Both the position numbers and the translations under genes were made by a program. Source: Agarivorans sp050870875 (lineage in GTDB: Bacteria; Pseudomonadota; Gammaproteobacteria; Enterobacterales; Celerinatantimonadaceae). Taken from it: 64,000 bases of DNA. Of this stretch, positions 16,113 to 25,274 are shown piece after piece. The stretch spans positions 248,001-312,000 of the forward strand of contig NZ_CP194041.2 in the NCBI RefSeq assembly GCF_050870875.2, given 5' to 3'. How positions within the stretch are numbered: the first letter of the stretch is position 1; each line of letters begins with the position of its first letter. The notes below the pieces were generated by a model. The model saw nothing but the letters and a program-made list of their open reading frames with translations. It did not search any database and was not told where the DNA came from.

Positions 16113-16568
16113 TTAATCGCCGAAACCGGCCCGGGCGAGGGTGACTAACATTGGAATAAGCAGTAATACGCCGAGCTCTAAACGAATTAACCAAATCACC
16201 GAAGCGTGTTGGCGATAGCTAATCATGGACGGTTTGCCTTGTTTTAAGGCTCGTCGCCAGCGATAAAAGGTAGCCGATGGATACAGCGAGAGTAGAACGA
16301 CAACGAAAAATAGCAGCATTTTTAGTGCAAAAAAAGGATTGTCGAGATAACTTTTGTCGGTGCTTTGAAATACAGATAATCGTAATGCACCGGTAATGAA
16401 GATTAATACGGTGGCGATGGCATGGGTGGCATCGGCCAACAGTAGCTTCTTGACATCGTCCTGAGTCATGCCTCGGCGAAAAAGAAAGGCTTCTGAGTAC
16501 AATGCGCCCGCCAGCAACACAATTGCCGTGACATGCAACCCTGCATTTATGGCCTCAATTAAACTCAT
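16113..16568 (-). CDS. DUF2214-like integral membrane protein
   Basis: 151 residues with four hydrophobic helices (about 8-28, 48-66, 80-98, 125-145). The general shape (small, four helices, His in the first helix GLHVTAIVLLAG and charged loops) resembles the DUF2214/CopD-like membrane family. Function unknown. Divergent from the EamA transporter gene, with 134 bases between starts. Confidence 0.65.
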   Translation of the reverse strand: MSLIEAINAGLHVTAIVLLAGALYSEAFLFRRGMTQDDVKKLLLADATHAIATVLIFITGALRLSVFQSTDKSYLDNPFFALKMLLFFVVVLLSLYPSATFYRWRRALKQGKPSMISYRQHASVIWLIRLELGVLLLIPMLVTLARAGFGD

Positions 16569-16702
16569 CGTTCAGTATCCAAGAAAATTTGTTGTTCTAG
16601 AAAACGCTATCAGCGCAGCAGGATAGTACTGCAAAACCATCCTTGATGCTATACCCTAACAGGCCTAAGTACTTGAGGTCTAGGGTATATAAGGACGCAT
16701 TA

Positions 16703-17653
16703 ATGAAAGCAAAGCTATCGGCATATGGTTTGTTGTTGTTACCGCCATTATTTTGGGCCGGTAATTTTGTCACCGGTCGCTATATTGCGGGGCAAATACC
16801 GCCAATGTCATTATCTTATTGGCGTTGGACGATAGCCTCGCTGTTGGTCTTGCCTTTTCTTTATCGGAGTCTGTGGCAACAGCGGCGAGTGATTCAACGC
16901 TATTGGTTGCGCATTAGCTTACTCGCTTGTTTAGGCGTAGCTGGCTTTAATTCCTGTGTTTACATTGGTTTGCAGAGTACAACCGCGACCAATGCTTTGA
17001 TTATTAATTCGATGATCCCGATCTTTATTTTGCTGGTGAGCTGCTTAGGCTTCGGTCAGCGAATGGGAATGAAACAGATCCTCGGTATTATATTGTCGTT
17101 TTGCGGGGTATTGGCCTTGTTGGTAAAAGGGCAATGGCAGTCACTGGCAAGCCTAAGCATCAATCGCGGCGACAGTTGGATCCTGTTATCGGCAGTTATT
17201 TGGGCGTTGTACTCCATTGGTTTACGTTTTAAACCGTCCCAGCTAAGCGGTTCCGCCTTTCTTGGTTCAACCTTGGTGATAGGATCACTGGTATTAAGCC
17301 CATTTTATTGGCTTAATTTGCCGCAAGCGGCTTTTTCTTTGAATCACGATAGTATGGTCGCCTTGGCCTATGTGGCGGTTTTCCCATCGTTATTGGCTTA
17401 TCAAAGTTGGAATTATGGCGTGAAAGTTGTTGGCGCAAGTGTTGCTGGTCAATACATTCATTTGATGCCTTTGTTTGGCGCGATCCTCAGCGTTTCATTG
17501 TTAGGTGAGCAATTAGCGGTTTATCATCTGATTGGTGCCTCGTTTATTGCTGCTGGCTTATTGGTGGCCCTGCTTCCCGTGGGTTTGCTGCGCCGACGTT
17601 TTGTTGGTTCGTCTATTGAGGCGGAGGGCGCGGAGTCGAAGCATGTTGGCTGA
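16703..17653 (+). CDS. EamA-family (DMT) transporter
   Basis: About 316 residues with ten predicted membrane helices in two EamA halves: PPLFWAGNFVTGRYIAGQIPP at the start of the first and the repeat beginning near WILLSAVIWALYSIGLRF in the second. These carriers export or import amino acids and metabolites; the substrate is unknown. AAGGA upstream supports the ATG at 16703, while an in-frame earlier start at 16643 would add a polar, unlikely extension. Confidence 0.85.
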   Translation: MKAKLSAYGLLLLPPLFWAGNFVTGRYIAGQIPPMSLSYWRWTIASLLVLPFLYRSLWQQRRVIQRYWLRISLLACLGVAGFNSCVYIGLQSTTATNALIINSMIPIFILLVSCLGFGQRMGMKQILGIILSFCGVLALLVKGQWQSLASLSINRGDSWILLSAVIWALYSIGLRFKPSQLSGSAFLGSTLVIGSLVLSPFYWLNLPQAAFSLNHDSMVALAYVAVFPSLLAYQSWNYGVKVVGASVAGQYIHLMPLFGAILSVSLLGEQLAVYHLIGASFIAAGLLVALLPVGLLRRRFVGSSIEAEGAESKHVG

Positions 17654-17772
17654 ATACTCGCGCTAAGCTGTTTGGTTTATTCAATAGTTTTTTCCTATCA
17701 AATAAATCAATGCAATCGAATTTAAGTATGGGCTAATTCGACTTAAGCTAGTCTTATGATTTTCTTGAGAGC

Positions 17773-18705
17773 ATGATGATGTACCCAGCGACTACTTGTT
17801 TCGGCCCATGCCAGCAGACCCCAATTGTTGAAAACACAGCTTTAGTCGCCGAAGGGGGCGGACAACGCGGTATTTTTACTGCCGGTGTGCTCGATAGCTG
17901 GATGAGCTTGGGGTTCAACCCGTTTCAGTTACTGATTGGCACCTCTGCCGGTGCACAAAACTTATCTAGTTATATGAGTTGTCAGCATGGCTTCGCCCAA
18001 AAATCAATTACCGAGACCTCTCGCCATGCACGATTTTTCAAGTTAAGTCGTTCGCTTACCGGGCGAAGCATCATCGATTTGGATTGGTACTTTGAACAGG
18101 TGAATCGGCCAGCCGATCCCTTAAATGTGAACAGTGCGGCGTCTTTGTTACGGTATCGCCGTTTATTGTTTGCCACGACCAATACCCGCAACAAGGCGGC
18201 TCATTATTTTAGCCCTAGTCGGGACAATTGGTTGCATCTGCTAAAAGCCTCAAGTGCCTTACCATATTTATATAAGGGGGGCGTTGAGATTGAGGGGGAG
18301 CACTACGTTGATGGTGGCTTGGCTGCTCCGCTCCCTGTGGAAGAAGCTTATCGGCGGGGGGCAAAAACGATTGTGGTGATTCGAACCAAGCAACAGGATT
18401 ATGTGGCTGAATCCCCTTGGAGCCAACGTTTAAAAACCTGGGTCTGCCAATCGGGAGAATGTCCGAAAGCGCTCGATTATCAGTTGATACATGAACAGGC
18501 TTACCAACAGTCTTTGGATTTTATGCATCAACCTCCAGAAGATGCGCAAGTGTTTCAAATTCATCCCAGTCAGGCTTTATCGAGTAAGTTACTCGGTAGT
18601 AAAACCTCTGCCCTAGAGCAAGACTATCAACTAGGACTTGAGGCCGGGCTTCGCTTTGTAGAACAGTTCGAGCAGACGACCCCGTTGGGAACTCCGTTGG
18701 CTTAA
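17773..18705 (+). CDS. Patatin-like phospholipase (YjjU-type)
   Basis: 310 residues. The serine lipase motif GTSAG and the DGG of VDGGLAAPLP form the patatin Ser-Asp dyad; the oxyanion loop GGGQRGIFTAGVLD is also present. Length and overall layout fit the YjjU/RssA-related group that hydrolyses acyl chains from phospholipids. No signal peptide, so cytoplasmic or inner-face acting. GAGAG lies just before the ATG at 17773. It converges on the YhhM-like gene, only five bases away. Confidence 0.88.
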   Translation: MMMYPATTCFGPCQQTPIVENTALVAEGGGQRGIFTAGVLDSWMSLGFNPFQLLIGTSAGAQNLSSYMSCQHGFAQKSITETSRHARFFKLSRSLTGRSIIDLDWYFEQVNRPADPLNVNSAASLLRYRRLLFATTNTRNKAAHYFSPSRDNWLHLLKASSALPYLYKGGVEIEGEHYVDGGLAAPLPVEEAYRRGAKTIVVIRTKQQDYVAESPWSQRLKTWVCQSGECPKALDYQLIHEQAYQQSLDFMHQPPEDAQVFQIHPSQALSSKLLGSKTSALEQDYQLGLEAGLRFVEQFEQTTPLGTPLA

Positions 18706-18710
18706 GCTTA

Positions 18711-19070
18711 TTATGGATCGCTGAGCTCTGAAGGTTTAGTTTCGAAACTAACTAATCGGCTGCCTTGAACCGTAAGTTGACCTTCGAGGCCCTCGCTAAA
18801 TTGCTCAAACTGGTTTTTCTTTAGTTGAAAGCGCCGAGATTCACCGCCGGTTAAGGGGGTGAATTCAACAAAGTAACGATAGCTGTCGGGCATGCTGTCA
18901 CGTGATTTGCCAACTGGCTTGATGGTTTGTCGTTGATGCGAAGTGACCCGAACGTCTAAGCGATGTAGGGGTTGTTGCTTATCCCAGCGACGTTGTTGAA
19001 TATGGCGCCAAGCTTGGTATAAACCAAGGCCAACAATTATCGCCATCCCTGCCGCCCACCACCAAGGCAT
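18711..19070 (-). CDS. yhhM: DUF2500 membrane-anchored protein (YhhM-like)
   Basis: 119 residues, exactly the E. coli YhhM length. An N-terminal membrane helix (about 4-20) is followed by a small beta-rich domain with YRYFVEFTPLTGGESRRF and GLEGQLTVQGSRLVSFE, the DUF2500 signature ending. Function unknown. The 268 bases upstream, to the YdbH-like gene, hold no gene that I can see. Confidence 0.8.
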   Translation of the reverse strand: MPWWWAAGMAIIVGLGLYQAWRHIQQRRWDKQQPLHRLDVRVTSHQRQTIKPVGKSRDSMPDSYRYFVEFTPLTGGESRRFQLKKNQFEQFSEGLEGQLTVQGSRLVSFETKPSELSDP

Positions 19071-19338
19071 TAGCGCTTGCTCCGATGGGACTGAATGAAG
19101 TGATGAATGGTATGCATGGGTCCTTGGCTCCTGGGGTTTGAAGTGATCATTTATTGGTTTTGGCCTTTATCTGAGGCCTTAACCAGTTATCATCATAGCT
19201 TGCTATGGAGTCAAGTTTATACTTTTTCCGTTGTATTTGAGTGTTAATACGCCAGCATTGATTTGTTTAGCGACTCGTTATTGGCGATAAAAGCGCTTAG
19301 TATAAAGTGATGTCGATGGTGGATGGAAGGATGAGTGT

Positions 19339-21111
19339 TTGCTGAGCTTAAGTGGGCTGCGAATAAGATGCTGTAGCGTCATGCGCTGGCGCCACCGTTG
19401 GATGCTGATGGCGAGTTTTATTTGCTTGTTGGCGGGCAAGCTATACGCCACTGAGCTGAGCGCGGATATGCTTCAGGCTCAGTTTGGAGGGTGCCCACAA
19501 GTCCGCACTAGCGGTCTTCGTCTGCAAGCGATCCCCCTGCGTGTTAAGGTGGAAAGTATTGAAATCGACCTTGCTTGTCTGTTGGCGCAAGGCCAGCATG
19601 CTCAGCCGTTTCGCTTGGTTTCGCTAAAGCCTCTTGCTCTGCAGTTGTTTCAAGGTTTATTGGACTTACCGAGCTCGGTGGTTGCGAGCTCGGTCGCGGT
19701 CGATCGCCTGCAAGTTAAAGCGGGAGCGCAGTCGCTATTTGATGGCCAACTACAACTCTCACAACGAGGCCAGCAATGGCTTGCCAGCTACCAACAAGAT
19801 GATGGTTTGGCAATTAAGCTGCAGCTGTTGCCAAAAGCTGAGACCCTCATCTTAGAAGGCCATTTAGGGAAGCATAGCTTGCGTGCATTGGCTGGTCTGA
19901 TTCAGCAGCCGCAATTGGATGGGCCAATATTTGCCGATGCAGATTTTTCCTTGCGGGGAAAAGCGGGCCAGCACTTACAATTAAATGCTCAATTTAAGTT
20001 ACCTACTTTGGCGATGGAGGGGAAGGCTTGGCTACAAGGGTGGCAAGATTGGCGGTTAAGGCTGGAGAGTTCTAGTTTTCGTTGGCAGGGAAAAGATTGG
20101 CCGAGTGTTGAGAGCAAAATCCAAGCAAAAGGTTGGCAAGTTGAGGTTGCCGATTGGCAACTTAAAGGTGAAGGCCTGTGGCAGTGGACGCCAACGATGC
20201 AGCTGTCGGGGCTGCTGCATAGCGATAATGTATTACCCTTGCAGCAGGCTCTTTTGCCTTTAGCTGAACCAGCAAAATTACTGTCGGGAGCTTTGGAATC
20301 ACACTTCACTTGGCAAGCGGAGCAACTGAGTAGCCAGTTTAAACTCAGTGGCCTAAATGCTTTGTGGGGAGAGTTGGCATTGGCCGATGCACAGCTCGCG
20401 GGGCAGCTCGATTATCAGCCACATCTTGGTTGGAAACACGCGGGAGAGTTGCAAATTAAGCAATGGGATATCGGTTTTCCGGTGAGCGATATTCAACTGC
20501 ATTGGCAGCAGCCTAACTATGCCCCCTTGGTACAATGGCACTCGCTACTGTTAGACGATATCTCTTTTGGGTCTTTAGGTGGACGGGGCAGGCTTGCTCA
20601 ATTGAGATTGAAGCTACCGAGCCAAACATCTTTGCAGTTGAGCAAGGTCCAGTTATCTCAGTTGGCGACACTTTATCCCGAATTAGCTTTAAGCATGCAG
20701 GGCTCGGTATCAGGGACGCTTCCCCTGCAACTGAGCAGACAGGGTTTGGCAATCAAAGGCGGCTCGCTGGCGGTTGTTGAGCCGCATGGGCATATCGCTC
20801 TCACTCACCAATCCTTACTGGCGGTAAAAGCGCAGCACCCTTCTTTAGATTTTGCTCTAAGCTTATTGGAAGATTTTGATTATGAAAAGCTTGCAGCTGA
20901 GCTAGATTTTGCCGAAGATGGGCTGCTCGATATGCAAGTGCAACTGATTGGACGCAATCAACAACTGAGTCCTCGTTTGGTGACTTTGAACTATCGTCAT
21001 CAAGAAAATATTTACCAGTTATTACGTAGTTTACGTATTGGCCAACAATTGTCAGGACAACTACAGCAATGGATAGACGACAGCGCTTCAGAAGTATCCC
21101 CTTTGCCTTAG
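19339..21111 (+). CDS. ydbH: YdbH-like protein (AsmA-like envelope lipid transport family)
   Basis: About 590 residues, shorter than the roughly 880 of E. coli YdbH. An N-terminal hydrophobic helix (about 20-38) anchors it in the inner membrane; the rest is repetitive beta strands with frequent LxLxxxQL patterns, as in AsmA-like bridges that move phospholipids to the outer membrane. The strongest support is context: YnbE- and YdbL-like genes follow directly, as in E. coli ydbH-ynbE-ydbL. TTG at 19339 follows GGAAGG by eight bases; the ATG at 19381 is an alternative. The end overlaps the next gene by 43 bases. Confidence 0.82.
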   Translation: MLSLSGLRIRCCSVMRWRHRWMLMASFICLLAGKLYATELSADMLQAQFGGCPQVRTSGLRLQAIPLRVKVESIEIDLACLLAQGQHAQPFRLVSLKPLALQLFQGLLDLPSSVVASSVAVDRLQVKAGAQSLFDGQLQLSQRGQQWLASYQQDDGLAIKLQLLPKAETLILEGHLGKHSLRALAGLIQQPQLDGPIFADADFSLRGKAGQHLQLNAQFKLPTLAMEGKAWLQGWQDWRLRLESSSFRWQGKDWPSVESKIQAKGWQVEVADWQLKGEGLWQWTPTMQLSGLLHSDNVLPLQQALLPLAEPAKLLSGALESHFTWQAEQLSSQFKLSGLNALWGELALADAQLAGQLDYQPHLGWKHAGELQIKQWDIGFPVSDIQLHWQQPNYAPLVQWHSLLLDDISFGSLGGRGRLAQLRLKLPSQTSLQLSKVQLSQLATLYPELALSMQGSVSGTLPLQLSRQGLAIKGGSLAVVEPHGHIALTHQSLLAVKAQHPSLDFALSLLEDFDYEKLAAELDFAEDGLLDMQVQLIGRNQQLSPRLVTLNYRHQENIYQLLRSLRIGQQLSGQLQQWIDDSASEVSPLP

Positions 21112-21269
21112 CGGTAACTTTTGGGCTTATGGCTTGTACCCCAAGGGTGGAGGTGGCCGTAGATAAGCCAATTACGGTGAATTTAAATGTCAAAATTGAC
21201 CATGAAATTCGAGTGCGAGTTGATAAGCAGCTCGATGATTTGTTTAACGATGAAAGCGGGCTATTTTAG
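21069..21269 (+). CDS. ynbE: YnbE-like lipoprotein
   Basis: 66 residues with a lipobox GLMAC and a short mature part, EVAVDKPITVNLNVKIDHEI, typical of YnbE. YnbE is thought to cap YdbH at the outer membrane to form the lipid bridge. It overlaps the ydbH 3' end by 43 bases in another frame, and ydbL follows after six bases. Confidence 0.88.
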   Translation: MDRRQRFRSIPFALAVTFGLMACTPRVEVAVDKPITVNLNVKIDHEIRVRVDKQLDDLFNDESGLF

Positions 21270-21275
21270 GAGAGT

Positions 21276-21602
21276 ATGATGAAGTGGAATAGCTGGATTT
21301 TAAGCCTATTATTGTGTTTTAGCTTATCGGTATCGGCGATGGACTTAGATGATGCCAAGGCCAAAGGTTGGGTCGGTGAACAAACTAATGGTCTATTAGG
21401 AATTGTAAGCCATCGCGCAGAAGTCAGTGATTTGGTGAATAATATCAATCAACAACGACTTGCCAAGTACCAACAAATTGCCAAGGAAAATGGCTTAAGT
21501 GAGCAGCAGGTCGCTATCCTCGCGGGAAAAAAAGCGATTGAACGTAGTCAAAGTGGTCATTACATACAATCGCCCGCTGGAACTTGGTTAATAAAACCCT
21601 GA
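21276..21602 (+). CDS. ydbL: YdbL-like DUF1318 periplasmic protein
   Basis: 108 residues. Signal peptide (MMKWNSWILSLLLCFSLSVS, cleaved after Ala) then AKAKGWVGEQTNGLLG, VNNINQQRLAKYQQIAKENG and IQSPAGTWLIK, all DUF1318 hallmarks. YdbL is proposed to modulate the YdbH-YnbE complex. AGGAGAG precedes the ATG. Confidence 0.9.
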   Translation: MMKWNSWILSLLLCFSLSVSAMDLDDAKAKGWVGEQTNGLLGIVSHRAEVSDLVNNINQQRLAKYQQIAKENGLSEQQVAILAGKKAIERSQSGHYIQSPAGTWLIKP

Positions 21603-21615
21603 CCGTTTATACGTC

Positions 21616-21936
21616 TTAAGACGCTAAATAGCGTCTTACTTCGTGGCACACTTGTTGATAGCAGTCTAAGCAGGCACTTAGATCTTGTTCCAATGTCTCA
21701 CTGTGCTTGAGTTGCTGTACACAGCGGTTTAGTGGAGTGCTACACAGTAAAGACGCAAGGCCTTGCAACTGTTGCAGTAAACCCTTTGAACAACACTGTT
21801 GTTGTTGCGCTTGAGCAATTAAGAGCAGGTCTTGTTTGCTACTCTGCAGAAAATCTTGCAACCAATGTCGAACCAGCGCTTCATCGCCAAACTGAGCCTT
21901 CAGTTTAGGCCAGTCGATAGCACTAAGCCGACTCAT
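21616..21936 (-). CDS. HPt-like domain protein lacking the phospho-accepting histidine
   Basis: 106 residues. The pattern FGDEALVRHWLQDFLQSSKQD, then LLQQLQGLASLLCSTPLNRC and QLKHSETLEQDL, resembles histidine phosphotransfer (HPt) domains, in which the second helix reads H-x-L-K-G. Here that position is QQLQG, so the His is replaced by Gln and phosphotransfer is not expected. It overlaps the DUF1820 gene by four bases (ATGA), so they are one transcript. A decoy or binding role is possible; a real HPt origin is inference. Confidence 0.6.
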   Translation of the reverse strand: MSRLSAIDWPKLKAQFGDEALVRHWLQDFLQSSKQDLLLIAQAQQQQCCSKGLLQQLQGLASLLCSTPLNRCVQQLKHSETLEQDLSACLDCYQQVCHEVRRYLAS

Positions 21937-22244
21937 GGTTTTGGTGTGTAAATGGGCGAAGGAAACTGGGTTATGTTGGTGACTTCATGGATTTTTGCGG
22001 TGCCGATATCATCGACAGCATCGATGCGCAAAATATTATGCATCGGTACGTAGGTGCGGCTCACTCCGGAGAACTCAGTTTTTAATTTTTCTTCATTAGG
22101 ATCGACCACGAGCTTGGTTTGAGTATCGAAGACTAAGTCGGCTAACTCAACGAAGCCGAACATTGAACCTTGGGAGACATCTCTGGCATAGAGCTCATAA
22201 TTTTTGCCATTAGAAATAAAATTAACGCGATAAAGTTGCGACAT
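21933..22244 (-). CDS. DUF1820 family protein
   Basis: 103 residues: LYRVNFISNGKNYELYARDV, GMFGF-like SMFGFVELADLVF, and VPMHNILRIDAVDDIG are characteristic of DUF1820, a widespread small beta-rich gammaproteobacterial protein of unknown function. It has the full family length. It is first in a two-gene unit with the HPt-like gene. Confidence 0.88.
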   Translation of the reverse strand: MSQLYRVNFISNGKNYELYARDVSQGSMFGFVELADLVFDTQTKLVVDPNEEKLKTEFSGVSRTYVPMHNILRIDAVDDIGTAKIHEVTNITQFPSPIYTPKP

Positions 22245-22488
22245 GCTTACTACTCGTATGATGTAACTAATTACATGGATTCAAGAATCTGTAATATAAG
22301 ACTATTTGATAAGGTTTCAAGCTGAGGCTGATTCTAACTAGATAGCGGATCTAAGGCTAGTTCGCTGACATTTATCAACAAAAAACTGCCTTTGCGGCTA
22401 ATTCTTAGTTAATTCATCTGAGTGGACTTTATCCGCTAGTCTATTCAACTATGCTGTATTGAACAACACGATTCCTGTTCGATGGTGT

Positions 22489-22635
22489 TTAATTGTTGTC
22501 ATCGGATGTAGAGGCAGCAAGCTCTGCCATCTCATTAGGGTCAACGCCTAATTCTTGGCAAGCATCTAAAAATGAAGCGCCAGTGTGACACATTAAAATA
22601 TCAATTGCGGGCAGTAAATTAGGTGCTTCTGACAT
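22489..22635 (-). CDS. Small acidic protein, 48 residues
   Basis: 48 codons starting MSEAPNLLPAIDILMCHTGA and ending in an acidic tail SDDNN. TGAGG lies about six bases before the ATG. No family known to me. The clear ribosome binding site and gene-like composition in an otherwise empty 700-base stretch favour a real gene. I see nothing else in 22245-22488 or 22636-22947. Confidence 0.5.
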   Translation of the reverse strand: MSEAPNLLPAIDILMCHTGASFLDACQELGVDPNEMAELAASTSDDNN

Positions 22636-22947
22636 GTTTGGCCTCATTATGTTGTTAATAAAAAGATAATAATGTTAAGCACTGTCCCATAGTTTCACGA
22701 CAAGCCCTAGAGATCTCGATCACAAAAATACATTTACTCTACGGATGATTTAAGTCGTGGCTGTTGTTGCTTGGCGGCGATAGGCGGTTTTTTAATGAGC
22801 TTGCTGACTTTATGTTAAGCGTTTGTGGTGAGCTGAAAATAATTGTTATCGCTTAGCTAAGCTCATACACTGAGGCATTATTGTGACACCCGATGATCCG
22901 CAGCGGCTGAATTCGCGGCGGTTCGCTATTCATAACAAGGAATTACC

Positions 22948-23337
22948 ATGCTTGAATACTATTCAATGGCCAAACATCTCCATATGACGCTGGCGATGCT
23001 GAGTATTATTGGTTTTGTTTTCCGCTGGTTGTTAGCCTTGAAAGGCTCAGCGATGCTCAATCGCAGATGGTTGAAAGTTTTCCCTCACTTGGTTGATACC
23101 TTACTATTGGTCGCAGCTATTTTCTTGTGCATTGCTTCGCAACAATATCCCTTGGTTGAAAATTGGTTGACGGTTAAGGTTGTATTATTAGTGGTCTATA
23201 TCTTACTGGGAGTGTTTGCCTTGAAGCGTGCGCCTAACCAGTTGATTCGAATATTGGCTGGCCTGGCCGCCATTGCGGTGTTTGCTCAGCTGTTGGTTGT
23301 GGCAATAACCAAGTCGCCGCTCGGGCTATTGGCTTAA
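22948..23337 (+). CDS. SirB2-family membrane protein
   Basis: 129 residues, four membrane helices. AKHLHMTLAMLSIIGFVFRW and FPHLVDTLLLVAAIFL match SirB2. These are small inner-membrane proteins without an assigned activity. AAGGA precedes the ATG at 22948. A second small membrane protein gene follows after four bases. Confidence 0.87.
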   Translation: MLEYYSMAKHLHMTLAMLSIIGFVFRWLLALKGSAMLNRRWLKVFPHLVDTLLLVAAIFLCIASQQYPLVENWLTVKVVLLVVYILLGVFALKRAPNQLIRILAGLAAIAVFAQLLVVAITKSPLGLLA

Positions 23338-23341
23338 GTGT

Positions 23342-23572
23342 ATGTTTCGATTATCACTGCGTTCACTGCTGCTTAATCTATGGCATTTCTCTATCGTTTA
23401 TAGTGTGGTGCTGATTAGTATTGGTTATTGTGAGGTAATGCAGCTGGATTTTGAAGTGGTGGATCAGGGGATTAATCGACACAAATGGAGCATTATTGGC
23501 CTATATTTTCTGTATTTGACCTTCTGGTGGTGGCTTAATCCTTACTTTACCCGCTTACGACGCTCCTACTAA
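23342..23572 (+). CDS. Small membrane protein, 76 residues
   Basis: Two hydrophobic helices (about 16-32 and 48-64), the second with YFLYLTFWWWLNPYF. No recognised family. It starts four bases after the SirB2-type gene and so probably shares its transcript, though its own ribosome binding site is weak. 23573-23803 holds no convincing gene. Confidence 0.55.
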   Translation: MFRLSLRSLLLNLWHFSIVYSVVLISIGYCEVMQLDFEVVDQGINRHKWSIIGLYFLYLTFWWWLNPYFTRLRRSY

Positions 23573-23803
23573 ATCAGGGCGCTTTACTTGTTGTGAGTGC
23601 GGTTAAAAGGGTTCCCTGTTGCTTGGTCATATGGGTTTGATTCGCTCGGATTTTTCTGGCCATACTAAGCTCAAATACCTCTTAAAAAGTTCGAGTCAAA
23701 GTCTGCTGTACTGGCTTACGAGGTATTTGGGTGAAGCAAACACTAGGCGCTTAACAAAGCGTCTTGTTGAATGGGCAGCTAAGCGAGCAAGCTCAATTGC
23801 CGC

Positions 23804-25258
23804 TTAGTTATAACGCCAATAACTGGGTAAGAATAAAACCAATACTGTTAGTACTTCTAGGCGTCCCAACAACATGCCGATCGAGAGTAACCACTTTGCG
23901 GAATCTGGTAGTAGGTGAAAGTTATGATCAGGGCCGATCACTCGACCGAGACCGGGGCCCACATTGGCTAAGGCGGTCATCGCGCCAGATAAAGCGGTGA
24001 CCGGATCTAAACCGAGTAAAGCGAGGCCGCTAGCGAGTATGATCAGGGTAAAGAAGAACGCAAAAATAAAGGCGACCAAGGAGCGAATATGCTGCTCACT
24101 CACAACCCGGCCGTTATAGCGATGTGGGTAGATACCGTTGGGGTGTAGTAATTGTTTGAGTTGTCGTGAAAATAAACCACTGGCTAATTGAAAGCGGAAA
24201 ATTTTAATACCCCCCGAAGTCGACCCCGAACAAGCACCCACCAACATTAAAAAGATAAATAACACGGTGGTGAAATTCCCCCAATGGCTGAAATCGGTGA
24301 GGCCATAGCCAGTGGTGGTGATGATTGAAATAATATTGAAGGTGCTAATTCGCATTGCATCGAGCAATGAGAAAGTTCCATGCAGCCATAGCCATAGGCT
24401 CATCATGCCGCCTAATACTAAGATGACGGTAATAAACCCTCGGACTTGAGCATCTCGCCAGATATAGCGTAAATCGCGGTGGCGTAGGGTTTGCACCAAT
24501 AATAAGAACGGCAGGCCACCTAGCAGCATAAACATACTACTCACCCAATGACTGGCGTTACTAAAGTGTGCCATCGATTCATCGGAGGTGGAGTAACCGC
24601 CAGTGGAAATAGTGGTCATGGAGTGATTGATCGCTTCAAACCAGTCCATACCCGTAATATGGTAGGCAACAGCACAAAGTAACGACAGTAATAAATAAAC
24701 CTTTAGCATATTACTGGCGACGTTTTTAGTTTTGGGCGTGTTTTTATCTGACCAGTCGGAAGATTCAGTTTGGAACAGCCGCATTCCGCCAACATTTAAA
24801 AACGGTAAGATGGCTACGCTGAGTACGATAAAACCAATGCCACCTAACCATTGCAACATCGAACGCCACAGCAAAGCACTCTTGGGCATGTCATCTAATC
24901 CGGCCAATACCGTTGAGCCAGTTGTGGTTAGGCCAGACATGGTTTCAAAAAAGGCATCGGTAAAACTAATGTGGTCGATACGATAGAGCGGCAGCGCGCC
25001 AAATAGACAGGCAACCAGCCAGACCGTGGTGGTGAGCAAAAACATTTCTCGAACCGATAGCTTGAATGTGGCCTTACTGCCCCAACGAATTAGCGCAAAG
25101 GAGGTGGTTTGAGTCAGTACAATGGTGTAAAAAAACTCAATGTAGTCGGGCTCATCGTAAGCCATACCTAAAGCGAGTGGTGCTAACATGAGTAAACTGA
25201 GTTTCGATAACACTAGCCCGACGATAAACATAATCGGCCGTAGATTTGGGATAATCAC
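23804..25258 (-). CDS. trkH: Trk potassium uptake protein TrkH
   Basis: 484 residues with about ten membrane helices in four pore repeats. Selectivity-filter-type segments TTTGSTV, STGGYST, TTTGYGL and ANVGPGL are visible in order. TrkH is the K+ channel-like subunit in the inner membrane, gated by TrkA. The start is GTG at 25258, with AAGG upstream. It lies just after trkA on the same strand, spaced 16 bases, as one operon. Confidence 0.95.
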   Translation of the reverse strand: MIIPNLRPIMFIVGLVLSKLSLLMLAPLALGMAYDEPDYIEFFYTIVLTQTTSFALIRWGSKATFKLSVREMFLLTTTVWLVACLFGALPLYRIDHISFTDAFFETMSGLTTTGSTVLAGLDDMPKSALLWRSMLQWLGGIGFIVLSVAILPFLNVGGMRLFQTESSDWSDKNTPKTKNVASNMLKVYLLLSLLCAVAYHITGMDWFEAINHSMTTISTGGYSTSDESMAHFSNASHWVSSMFMLLGGLPFLLLVQTLRHRDLRYIWRDAQVRGFITVILVLGGMMSLWLWLHGTFSLLDAMRISTFNIISIITTTGYGLTDFSHWGNFTTVLFIFLMLVGACSGSTSGGIKIFRFQLASGLFSRQLKQLLHPNGIYPHRYNGRVVSEQHIRSLVAFIFAFFFTLIILASGLALLGLDPVTALSGAMTALANVGPGLGRVIGPDHNFHLLPDSAKWLLSIGMLLGRLEVLTVLVLFLPSYWRYN

Positions 25259-25274
25259 CAGCGGTTACCTTAAA

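Noticed and set aside
23619..23807. Possible 62-codon gene between a small membrane protein gene and trkH
   Set aside because: Starts with TTG without a clear ribosome binding site, overlaps the trkH end, and the product shows no recognisable feature beyond basic helices.
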